A stretch of 24,479 nucleotides of DNA from a virus. The notes under the pieces are model-generated. The model worked only from the letters and a program-made list of their open reading frames with translations, did not search any database and had not been told where the DNA came from. Positions 9,430 to 15,564 of this stretch are shown in pieces (within the stretch, counting starts at the first letter, position 1; every line of letters begins with the position of its first letter). Location: IMG/VR virus record IMGVR_UViG_3300021376_000342, positions 1 to 24,479 of that record, one strand, 5' to 3'. The translations under genes and the position numbers were made by a program.

Positions 9430-9493
9430 TTGCGTAGAAAATTGAGCGTGGTGCTCGATTACTATGCAAAAAATAACTAAATTAGGTGGTAAA

Positions 9494-11866
9494 ATGGCTT
9501 TTACTAAAGTTCAGCAAGCACAAATTAGTGGTTCGCTTTCTTTCGACGATGGACTCTCTGCAGGTTCATTATTAGCTTCAAGATCTACTCTCGCAGGAGA
9601 TCTTGACGCACTTCGCTCTCAGATGAAGAGAGTCCTCGGCGTATCAAACTGGTACGACGAGCTCGATGGTTCACAAAACCTTTCTGCAATCTACGCTGCA
9701 GTTCATATGGACGGAACCAAGTCAAACTTCCAAGGCGCTATCGACGTCGCTGGAGTTGCTGATTTCGATTCAGCAGCATACTTCGCTAGCTCCGTCGGAA
9801 TCTCTGGTTCACTCGCGGTTGCTCAAGCAGCTTCATTCGCAAATGGAGCTTCTATCTCCGGTGCGGCGCTCGATGTCAATGCTGATTTAACTGCAAACAA
9901 GATCAGCATCGATGGAGATGCAGCAGGACGTCTCTACATCGTCGATGCTGATGGCTCCCTCAAGGACGAAGGAAACCTCATGTACAATGGATCGCAACTT
10001 GACGTCATTGGTAACTTTGATGTTTCTGGTTGGGCGGACATTGGTGGAGCTCTCGACGTAGGTGGAATCGCAACATTCGACTCAGCAATCAGCGGTTCTG
10101 CAGGCCTCGAAATCTCTGCCGGTGGTGCTTCAATCACAGGTGGAGCTGCAATCACAGGAGACCTTGCAGTCACCGAAGATGCAGCAATCATGGGCGACTT
10201 AAGCACGATGTCAGACCTTGCCGTTGCAGGAAACTCTGAACTCGTCGGTACACTCGCAGTGACCGGCAGCGTTCACATGTTAAGCTCTGCAAGAATCGAC
10301 GGTATCCTTGATGTAAACAACGTCGTTTCAGCATCCGCACTCAAGATTGATGGCGATGTTGCACAACGTCTCTACATCGTTAATGCTGACGGTTCCCTCA
10401 AGGATGAGTCCAAACTCACCTTCGACGGATCTGCATTATCAGTCGATGGTGGACTCTATGCAAGCGGACCAGCAGGGCTCTCTGGTTCTCTTCAAGTTGC
10501 AGGAATGGCTGGATTCGCTCAAGCCGTTTCTATGGCAAGCACACTCACCGTAACTGGTGCGACAACCCTCAACGGCGGATTGTCAATGGACTCCGGTGCA
10601 TTCTCAGTACAAGACGGAACAGGAAACGTTGCAACAGCCGGTTCATTGTCCGTCGCAGGAGGAGCACAACTCAATGGTGGATTAACAATGGATACAGACA
10701 AGTTCGTCGTTGCAAACGAAACTGGTAACACCTCCATTGCTGGTACACTCGGGGTTCTCGGCGCAGCACAACTCGGAAGCACACTCGGAGTAACAGGAGC
10801 AGTAACACTCTCCAGCACACTCTCTGCTGGTGCATCTACACTTTCATCACTCGGCGTTACAAACAACGCAACAGTCGGTGGAACGCTCGGCGTGACCGGA
10901 GCAGCTACATTCAATGCAGGTGCAACTATCAACGAAGCAGCTCTCGACGTCAACGCAAACTTAACTGCAAACAAGATCAGCATTGACGGCGACACAGCAC
11001 AACGCCTCTACATCGTTGATTCAGACGGTTCAATGAAGGACGAAGGAAACCTCATGTATGATGGATCTAAACTTGACATCATCGGTGGGCTCCGCGTTTC
11101 CGGTAACGCACAAGTTGATGGTGACCTTCTCGTCAAGGGCGCCTTCACCTACATCGAAACCACAAACATGAAGGTAAAGGATGCATTCATCTACCTTGCA
11201 ACAGGATCTAACGGATCAGTCGATTCCGGTTTCATCCTCAGCAAGGGTGCTGGTGCTTCTTACGACCTTGTGGTCGGACAAGACGGCGGAGCAGGAGAGC
11301 TCATCTTCGCACAAGTTGCACACAATGCAGCTGGTGATTCTCCAGCCGATCTTGCCGGAGCAGCCCTCGTTAAGGCTTGGATGTCTGGATCTTACTACGG
11401 CAGCGTGGAAGGAACAGAACTTGCTCATGTTGGAATCAGCGAAGGAAAGATGGAACTCAAGTCAGCAGCAGGAGTTGATCTCATGCTCGTTGCGCGTGGA
11501 GACGAATCCTTCAAATTAGCTGATGACGGCGACCAAGCACAATTTGAAGCACAATTCGGAGCGGGTGTGTCAATCGTTGATGCAATCATCTCTGCAGCTT
11601 CAGGTGGTAACTTCAAGCAAGATTCATTCGTGCCAGGAGTTGTTGCAGCTGACACAAACATCGCATTCTCTTCAGTCGGTACGCTCCGTGCCGGTGCAGT
11701 CGCTAGCGATGCCATCAAGAAGGTTGCAATGGATGTGTACCTCAACGGCGTTCGCCTTTCATACGGTGACGACTATATAATTTCTTCAACAACACAGCTT
11801 CAACTCAAGGTAGCTACAGTTGCTGAAGATAGAATCTTCGTCGCAATCCACAACGCAGCAGCCTGA
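9494..11866 (+). CDS. Large repetitive beta-rich virion protein (fibre/whisker/decoration type)
   Basis: I choose ATG 9494 (790 residues, MAFTKVQQAQISG...) because AGGTGG (9484-9489) lies just before it; ATG 9464 in the same frame has no convincing ribosome site. The chain consists almost wholly of short units such as GTLGVTGAATFN and GSLAVAQAASFANG, the style of trimeric beta-structured fibre shafts. Three longer units contain KISIDGD..RLYIVD.DGS.KDE. Near the C-terminus, IETTNMKVKDAFIYLATGS and SGFILSKGAG resemble modules in phage tail-fibre and structural proteins. The chain ends with VYLNGVRLSYGDDYIISS, a fold-like unit also seen in the protein at 12609-13013. Codons are mostly C-ending (GAC, AAC, ATC, CTC), unlike its AT-ending neighbours, which suggests very high expression. 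It has its own promoter region and terminator. Its position beside gp13 recalls T4 wac (fibritin), but no sequence link to wac is visible. Confidence 0.75.
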   Translation: MAFTKVQQAQISGSLSFDDGLSAGSLLASRSTLAGDLDALRSQMKRVLGVSNWYDELDGSQNLSAIYAAVHMDGTKSNFQGAIDVAGVADFDSAAYFASSVGISGSLAVAQAASFANGASISGAALDVNADLTANKISIDGDAAGRLYIVDADGSLKDEGNLMYNGSQLDVIGNFDVSGWADIGGALDVGGIATFDSAISGSAGLEISAGGASITGGAAITGDLAVTEDAAIMGDLSTMSDLAVAGNSELVGTLAVTGSVHMLSSARIDGILDVNNVVSASALKIDGDVAQRLYIVNADGSLKDESKLTFDGSALSVDGGLYASGPAGLSGSLQVAGMAGFAQAVSMASTLTVTGATTLNGGLSMDSGAFSVQDGTGNVATAGSLSVAGGAQLNGGLTMDTDKFVVANETGNTSIAGTLGVLGAAQLGSTLGVTGAVTLSSTLSAGASTLSSLGVTNNATVGGTLGVTGAATFNAGATINEAALDVNANLTANKISIDGDTAQRLYIVDSDGSMKDEGNLMYDGSKLDIIGGLRVSGNAQVDGDLLVKGAFTYIETTNMKVKDAFIYLATGSNGSVDSGFILSKGAGASYDLVVGQDGGAGELIFAQVAHNAAGDSPADLAGAALVKAWMSGSYYGSVEGTELAHVGISEGKMELKSAAGVDLMLVARGDESFKLADDGDQAQFEAQFGAGVSIVDAIISAASGGNFKQDSFVPGVVAADTNIAFSSVGTLRAGAVASDAIKKVAMDVYLNGVRLSYGDDYIISSTTQLQLKVATVAEDRIFVAIHNAAA
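9866..11086 (+). repeat. Three internal coding repeats in the 790-aa protein
   Basis: The unit at 9866-10012 (147 nt, beginning ALDVNADLTANKISIDGD) recurs at 10940-11086 with the same length and only a few changes. A shorter, more diverged copy is at 10337-10450. Between them lie many 10-20 residue beta units. The near-identical first and last copies suggest recent duplication or gene conversion within the shaft, so shaft length may vary between relatives. Confidence 0.8.
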
Positions 11867-11911
11867 TATTAGGAAACTAATACAGTCGCAGATCTAGACT
11901 AACAGATCAGG

Positions 11912-11940
11912 GGCCGGAAGGAAACTTCCGGCCTTTTTTT
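11912..11940 (+). terminator. Strong intrinsic terminator after the 790-aa gene
   Basis: A 9-bp GC-rich stem, GGCCGGAAG / CTTCCGGCC, is closed by a GAAA tetraloop (11912-11933) and followed by seven T, then a second T run after one A. This is a textbook Rho-independent terminator 45 nt after the stop. It acts only rightward, since no T run follows on the other strand. Confidence 0.95.
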
Positions 11941-11994
11941 ATTTTTTTACTAAAAGTATCTTGTAAATAATTTATTAATACTTTAGAGGATTTC

Positions 11995-12600
11995 ATGAAC
12001 GAAGAAAAATCTTTTGATCTAAAAACATTGGCATCAAGAATTCAAGTTATTTCAGAAATGGTTGAAGCAAAAACTTCACAATTAAGCACTTTGTCAGAAA
12101 ATTTAAAAAGGGTAGACGGATACGTCTTGGGGTCAAAAGAATCTATAGAAAAGGTAGAAAAATACCTAAAACAACAAAAGAATGAATTAAAAGAATTGAC
12201 CGCACAAGGAAAAATGTCAAAAGAAATTTCTTCATTTTTAGAAAACGTTTTAAACGCAATTCTATCATTTATAAAAAGCATACCTTTAGATGCTGAAAGA
12301 TTATTCTTTTCTAAACAAGGTGAGACTGCATTCTTGAAACAAGACATTGAAAAACTAACGTTTTTAAAGAAGAATCATGAATCTGCAGTAAAAAATGCAG
12401 AAAAAGAAGAACCAAAAAAAGAAACTAAAGAAATCAAAGAAGAAGAACCTCAAAGAGTTAGACCAGATAAAAATCCTCACACAAAGATAGGTCAAGCAGC
12501 TATTGACATAGCTGAACGTAAAAGAAAAGCAAAACAATCTTTAGAAACAGCTAAAGAAAATTCTTCAAAAAAAAGAGGAAGAAAACCAAAAGCTATTTGA
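11995..12600 (+). CDS. Coiled-coil, lysine-rich protein with C-terminal basic tail
   Basis: A 201-residue protein I do not recognise. An AGAGGA ribosome site (11985-11990) lies 4 nt before the ATG. Residues about 5-75 are heptad-like (ISEMVEAKTSQLSTLSENLK and so on), followed by a short hydrophobic helix (VLNAILSFIKSIPLD). Then comes a strongly charged E/K stretch and a tail ending KKRGRKPKAI. The RGRKP core resembles an AT-hook, which binds the minor groove of AT-rich DNA. Codon use is A/T-ending like the rest of the phage, unlike the gene just upstream, and the terminator at 11912-11940 separates the two. The gene converges with the one at 12609, with only 8 nt between. A DNA-binding or scaffold-like role is possible but not shown. 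Confidence 0.75.
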   Translation: MNEEKSFDLKTLASRIQVISEMVEAKTSQLSTLSENLKRVDGYVLGSKESIEKVEKYLKQQKNELKELTAQGKMSKEISSFLENVLNAILSFIKSIPLDAERLFFSKQGETAFLKQDIEKLTFLKKNHESAVKNAEKEEPKKETKEIKEEEPQRVRPDKNPHTKIGQAAIDIAERKRKAKQSLETAKENSSKKRGRKPKAI

Positions 12601-12608
12601 ATGATTAA

Positions 12609-13013
12609 TTAAACAGCCTTTGCATAGGTAACAAGTATCTTCGAATCCTTACGAGGAGGAGAAGAAAATGTTATTGTCTTACCTACTAGGTTGTAGTCTG
12701 CGGAAGAATCATGACGTTCCTGCAAAACTCCGTTGATGAAAATTAGCACCTTACCATTCAACTCAGGAGTGTATTGAAGAATAAACGTTAAATTTGAACC
12801 GTCAACTGTACCAGAAGGAATTTCATTCCAGACAATGGCATCTGAATTAGAGTTAATAGAATTAACAATGTTTTTTATTAATACTACTTCTTTCATAGCG
12901 TTATTAACGTTGTTCATTTCTTCCTCTGTAGCTAGAGCTCGATATATCGGTCTAGGCCTATAGTATGAATAGGCTTTCCTAGTCCTAGAAATATCTCTGT
13001 TGATTATTGCCAT
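12609..13013 (-). CDS. Small virion-type protein with FINGVLQ beta module
   Basis: 134 residues. The N-terminus is basic and tyrosine-rich (RTRKAYSYYRPRPIYRA), followed by a helix. The C-terminal half (about residues 66-132) has the pattern PSGTVDGSNLTFIL, VLIFINGVLQ, DYNLVGKTITFSSPP and ILVTYA. This module recurs in phage tail and fibre proteins and resembles the C-terminus of the 790-residue protein nearby (VYLNGVRLSYGDDYIISS). I infer a structural part, perhaps an attachment or trimerisation unit. No ribosome site is seen before ATG 13013; instead the start codon touches a hairpin (13013-13040). The gene is last in the leftward small-gene unit that includes the lysin. Confidence 0.72.
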   Translation of the reverse strand: MAIINRDISRTRKAYSYYRPRPIYRALATEEEMNNVNNAMKEVVLIKNIVNSINSNSDAIVWNEIPSGTVDGSNLTFILQYTPELNGKVLIFINGVLQERHDSSADYNLVGKTITFSSPPRKDSKILVTYAKAV

Positions 13014-13040
13014 TTCAATGATTAACTATCAACATTGAAA
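13013..13040 (-). promoter_or_regulatory. Hairpin abutting the start codon of the 134-aa gene
   Basis: An 8-bp perfect inverted repeat, TTTCAATG (13013-13020) with CATTGAAA (13033-13040), and a 12-nt loop. The arm includes the first A of the ATG. It has no T run, so it is not an intrinsic terminator; it could limit access to the start codon in the mRNA. Confidence 0.4.
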
Positions 13041-13052
13041 AAATAATGACCT

Positions 13053-13850
13053 TCAAAGCATTTTGTACGCTTCAAAATGCATTCCGTCAGGTCTTCGTTG
13101 AAACCATCCGCCCCAATAAAAACCATGATTATATGCAATATCTACTAATTCTCTTACTGAACCGGTTGTTCCTCTTAGCGCCGGTTGTATTCCTAATTGA
13201 TTCCATTGAACGTTAATATCAAAAGCAGTTGCCCATGCATGATTCGACAATACTGTTCTAGAACCTCTTATAAATCTTGGAGACCATGATCCTCCCCAAG
13301 TCATAAGAAGATAAGATAATCCAGCATTATCCCATGCATTAAAAAGATCAACAAATTGTTGCGAAATAGACTTATGAATTGTAATAATGCATGATTTTGG
13401 AGATCCTGCAATTCCATTTAGTTGAGGAATTTTAACATTTGTAATGTTGTTTTTAATCCAGTCTCCAGTTATCGTGATCCCTTCTGGATTTGATTGTGTA
13501 GGAGAAGCTACATAAGAAAATTTTCCAAAAAGTTTTTCTCTATCTATTGATGATAAAGAATTGACTAATGGTCTAGGCGGCCAATTAGGGCCGTCCGTGC
13601 TTGATGTTGGATCGTCCATCAAAGGATACCCATATTGCAAAGCAACAGATACGGTTTTTGGACCAACTACACCATCAGGTACAAGTCCTTTTTTAGATTG
13701 AAATGACTTTGTCTCTAATTCTGTTTGAACGTCAAAATTACCGTTCGCTATGATGGAACTATTGACAGATTGACCACGCAAAAAGTTTTGCCATCTTTCT
13801 ACATCATTTCCTGTTGAACCTAAGCGAAGAATTTGAATCATGACGATCAC
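13053..13850 (-). CDS. Cell-wall lysin: peptidoglycan-binding domain plus M15-type zinc D-Ala peptidase
   Basis: 265 residues. Residues about 6-72 form a PG_binding_1 domain (LRLGSTGNDVERWQNFL, GNFDVQTELETKSFQSKKGL, PDGVVGPKTV). A linker is followed by an M15-like peptidase domain with the zinc ligands in SNHAWATAFDIN (His204, Asp211) and MHFE (His258, with Glu260 nearby), and a GFYWGGWF strand. The order matches endolysin and CwlK-type D,L-endopeptidases that cut peptide cross-links. There is no signal peptide, so release would need a holin or delivery in the virion. The start is GTG 13850, overlapping the upstream stop by 4 nt (GTGA); ATG 13841 would lose only three residues. It may serve in lysis or as a tail-borne wall hydrolase; lysis is the simpler reading. 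Confidence 0.88.
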   Translation of the reverse strand: MIVMIQILRLGSTGNDVERWQNFLRGQSVNSSIIANGNFDVQTELETKSFQSKKGLVPDGVVGPKTVSVALQYGYPLMDDPTSSTDGPNWPPRPLVNSLSSIDREKLFGKFSYVASPTQSNPEGITITGDWIKNNITNVKIPQLNGIAGSPKSCIITIHKSISQQFVDLFNAWDNAGLSYLLMTWGGSWSPRFIRGSRTVLSNHAWATAFDINVQWNQLGIQPALRGTTGSVRELVDIAYNHGFYWGGWFQRRPDGMHFEAYKML

Positions 13851-14065
13851 ATCGAAGAAATTAGAGCTTGTATAGCTGTTTTTACTCGCTCTTTAAGCTC
13901 ATCAGGAAGTGCTGACAAAAGAACGTACGACTCAGGTCGGATTACATTTTCTACAGGTCCACTCATCATTTCACCACCAGAACGATTCACCCCCACATTG
14001 ATGACCAATGGAGGTGCTCCAACTCTAGTATGAAGTAAAGGCTGATACAGATCTACTCTTTGCAT
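13847..14065 (-). CDS. Small protein of unknown function upstream of the lysin
   Basis: 72 residues, not recognised. The first half is Pro/Gly/Val rich (VGAPPLVINVGVNRSGGEMM), and the second half is a predicted amphipathic helix (LPDELKERVKTAIQALI). There is no membrane segment, so it is not an obvious holin. An AAGGA ribosome site lies at the end of the previous gene, and the stop overlaps the lysin GTG start. It is translationally coupled to the lysin by position only. Confidence 0.7.
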   Translation of the reverse strand: MQRVDLYQPLLHTRVGAPPLVINVGVNRSGGEMMSGPVENVIRPESYVLLSALPDELKERVKTAIQALISSM

Positions 14066-14068
14066 GAT

Positions 14069-14248
14069 TTATCCTTTTAAAATACTTTGATTTTTATTCA
14101 ACGTTTCGTTTAATGAAGTGAAACGATTTTTTAATTCAAATAAAGATTCTTCTATTTGAGTACAATCTTCACCTTTTGATTTTAACTCTGAAAGTTTCTC
14201 TTCTAAAGAAATGATTTGTAATAATAAAGATTCGGTTGTTGCAGACAT
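14069..14248 (-). CDS. Very small coiled-coil protein
   Basis: 59 residues, ATG 14248 to TAA 14069, only 3 nt before the next gene. The sequence begins MSATTESLLLQIISLEEKL and is almost wholly helical, with leucine heptads, and ends NKNQSILKG. No strong ribosome site is seen before the ATG. Support comes from tight packing, the heptad pattern and the fact that its end carries the AAGGA site of the next gene. Function unknown; a small assembly chaperone or coiled-coil linker would fit. Confidence 0.65.
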   Translation of the reverse strand: MSATTESLLLQIISLEEKLSELKSKGEDCTQIEESLFELKNRFTSLNETLNKNQSILKG

Positions 14249-14277
14249 AATAACAAAGTATATCTAATAAACGTTTT

Positions 14278-14490
14278 TTAAATTTTAGCTGCAATTTTTA
14301 TCATCGACTCTATATCTTTAATAGATTTTTCTAATCTAGCCTCTAATGGTAAAACAGCTATTGGGACCACACCAGATCCGTTAATCCCGTTGATTCTCCA
14401 CGAACGTACTAAATCCAATAGACCGCATAAATCATCTCTCGTTTTTAGTAAAGTTATTGCAACTGTAGAAGGTTTAATAATCTGTGCCAC
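14278..14490 (-). CDS. Small protein with its start codon inside a perfect hairpin
   Basis: Unrecognised 70-residue protein if begun at GTG 14490 (MAQIIKPSTVAITLLKTRDD), which I prefer over an in-frame TTG at 14532 that would translate the whole palindrome. No in-frame ATG exists before the last residues. The middle (LCGLLDLVRSWRINGINGSG) and the helical end (LEARLEKSIKDIESMIKIA) look protein-like. The GTG lies within the second arm of the 17-bp inverted repeat at 14483-14531, so a transcript hairpin would hide it. It sits 29 nt before the 59-residue gene in the same direction. Confidence 0.5.
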   Translation of the reverse strand: MAQIIKPSTVAITLLKTRDDLCGLLDLVRSWRINGINGSGVVPIAVLPLEARLEKSIKDIESMIKIAAKI

Positions 14491-14531
14491 GTTACCAATA
14501 ACTATTAAAATTAAATTGGTAACGTGGCACA
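14483..14531. repeat. Perfect 17-bp inverted repeat, 15-nt AT loop
   Basis: Arms 14483-14499 and 14515-14531 (core GTGCCACGTTACCAA / TTGGTAACGTGGCAC) match with no mismatch. No T run follows on either strand, so it is not an ordinary terminator. A separate perfect 12-bp palindrome, TTGTTATAACAA, lies at 14541-14552. The element may be a protein operator, a resolution or processing site, or an mRNA hairpin masking the start at 14490. Confidence 0.9.
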
Positions 14532-14553
14532 AAGTGATTGTTGTTATAACAAT

Positions 14554-15078
14554 TTACTGCCAGTTAATAACTCTAAAATAACCTTCTTCTTGGCCAAGAA
14601 CTCTAATCCATGAAGATGGAACATGTTCAACATCAAAATAGTTCCACGTTCTATCATCACCTTGACCAACTGCTACTTGCAATTCTCTATCATACATTCT
14701 GATATATGTGATAGGTCCAATAGAATCTCTTCCCTTGTCAATCATAAGAAATGTATCAATTTCTCCTGAATCATCATGAATGACATTCTTAAAGGAAAGA
14801 TTTACATCCTTGCCAGATTCACCAACACATGAATTATTAATGTGACCATCCACTGAAGACATTTCGCACAAAGACTCAGGATAAACGTCTCCATCTGTTC
14901 TAAAAGAATCAGCAAATGTCCTATCTTCTTCACCAAATCCTAAAACAAAATCTTCAAAATCTCTTAAAATATCATTTACGTTTTCAACAACAGGATAGTT
15001 CGATCCCATCATCGTCAAAGAGTTATAATGACACAGTACCTTAATCAATGACATCGCAGTCTGTTTGCTAATCTCCAT
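14554..15078 (-). CDS. Acidic protein of unknown function
   Basis: 174 residues with an ideal GGAGG ribosome site (15086-15090) 7 nt before ATG 15078. The N-terminal helix (ISKQTAMSLIKVLCHYNSL) is followed by an acidic region (FEDFVLGFGEEDRTFADSF) and a beta-rich C-terminal half (TFLMIDKGRDSIGPITYIRM, VGQGDDRTWNYFDVEHVP). No known motif is recognised. It follows an intrinsic terminator (15091-15125), so it probably has its own promoter or depends on read-through. Confidence 0.75.
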   Translation of the reverse strand: MEISKQTAMSLIKVLCHYNSLTMMGSNYPVVENVNDILRDFEDFVLGFGEEDRTFADSFRTDGDVYPESLCEMSSVDGHINNSCVGESGKDVNLSFKNVIHDDSGEIDTFLMIDKGRDSIGPITYIRMYDRELQVAVGQGDDRTWNYFDVEHVPSSWIRVLGQEEGYFRVINWQ

Positions 15079-15090
15079 TTCAGTACCTCC

Positions 15091-15125
15091 TATAAAAACA
15101 AAAGGAGAGATCTTTTAATCTCTCC
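15091..15125 (-). terminator. Intrinsic terminator after the 88-aa gene
   Basis: On the minus strand an 8-bp stem, GGAGAGAT / ATCTCTCC (15104-15111 with 15118-15125), has a 6-nt loop and is followed by TTTTGTTTTT (15094-15103). It lies 24 nt after the stop at 15150. Confidence 0.85.
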
Positions 15126-15149
15126 AAAAAAGCTAAGTCAAGAAAGCAT

Positions 15150-15416
15150 TCAGCGACGAGGCTTGCCGGTATACTCATAATGAGTACGAAGTAGTCTGTA
15201 TAGCGTACGAGCCTCGCGACCGCTGAACTCTACTGTCTGTTGATCAAAATCAATAAAGAATCGAGTTGAATCGTTTCGAACATCAGTCGTCAAAGCAGCA
15301 TTAAATCCATCATCACGCCGAGCAGTCTCTGTACGAAGCTTGCCTGTACGATCACGACGGCTGCGGATTGTTGCATTCTTGTTTGTCGCTACATAATTCT
15401 TCTTATTCTTTGGCAT
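15150..15416 (-). CDS. Small basic protein of unknown function
   Basis: 88 residues. The N-terminal third is very basic (MPKNKKNYVATNKNATIRSR). The rest has a short beta element (STRFFIDFDQQTVEFSG) and a helix (REARTLYRLLRTHYEYTG), a pattern I have seen in small phage proteins without a known role. A GGAG site lies about 9 nt before ATG 15416. The gene stands alone between two intrinsic terminators (15510-15543 upstream, 15091-15125 downstream), so it must have its own promoter in 15417-15509, and such one-gene units are often strongly expressed. Nucleic-acid binding is possible from charge alone. Confidence 0.72.
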   Translation of the reverse strand: MPKNKKNYVATNKNATIRSRRDRTGKLRTETARRDDGFNAALTTDVRNDSTRFFIDFDQQTVEFSGREARTLYRLLRTHYEYTGKPRR

Positions 15417-15509
15417 AAAATATTCTCCGATTTATTTAGATTATTTAAATGTCGGCTTGATGTTGCCGGTGATATAAAAGATACTATCAGCATCATGTTG
15501 TGTACAAGA
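15417..15509 (-). promoter_or_regulatory. Likely promoter region of the 88-aa gene
   Basis: Because the gene downstream is insulated by a terminator on each side, a promoter is expected here. On the minus strand TTGTAC near 15503 with TAGTAT about 15 nt later is a weak sigma70-like candidate. I cannot fix the start site. Confidence 0.3.
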
Positions 15510-15543
15510 AAAGAAAAAATGAGAGATCTTTTCAGACCTCTCA
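15510..15543 (-). terminator. Intrinsic terminator after the 825-aa gene
   Basis: On the minus strand TGAGAGGTC / GATCTCTCA (15535-15543 with 15520-15528), a 9-bp stem with one G-U pair and the loop TGAAAA, is followed by six T and more pyrimidines. It lies 21 nt after the stop at 15565. Confidence 0.85.
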
Positions 15544-15564
15544 CTTAATAAAAAGAAGATATGA

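Larger units (their letters stand above)
9243..9493. promoter_or_regulatory. Divergent control region between gp13 and the repetitive virion protein
   Basis: This AT-rich 251-bp stretch separates the leftward neck-tail unit from the rightward gene. It contains a perfect 11-bp tandem repeat (9361-9382), a sigma70-like promoter, an RATACTTATMA motif (9419-9429) and short hairpins in the presumed leader (for example TTCG-TTAG-CGAA at 9409-9420 and GAGC..GCTC near 9444-9456). No protein gene is evident within it. The leader looks long, about 60-90 nt, for a phage late gene. Confidence 0.6.

Noticed and set aside
9394-9466. tRNA-like sequence (TAGCTCAGTTCGTTAG, like a tRNA D-arm, followed by CGATTACT)
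   Set aside because: The D-stem has no matching GAGC partner, acceptor arms do not pair and no proper anticodon or T stem forms. At most it is a relic or chance match in a leader.
10519-10995. 158-codon open frame on the minus strand
   Set aside because: Antisense to the repetitive 790-residue gene; its own repetitiveness mirrors the sense repeats and it has no ribosome site.
13847-14065. Holin for the adjacent lysin
   Set aside because: No transmembrane segment is visible in the 72-residue protein; neighbourhood alone is not enough.
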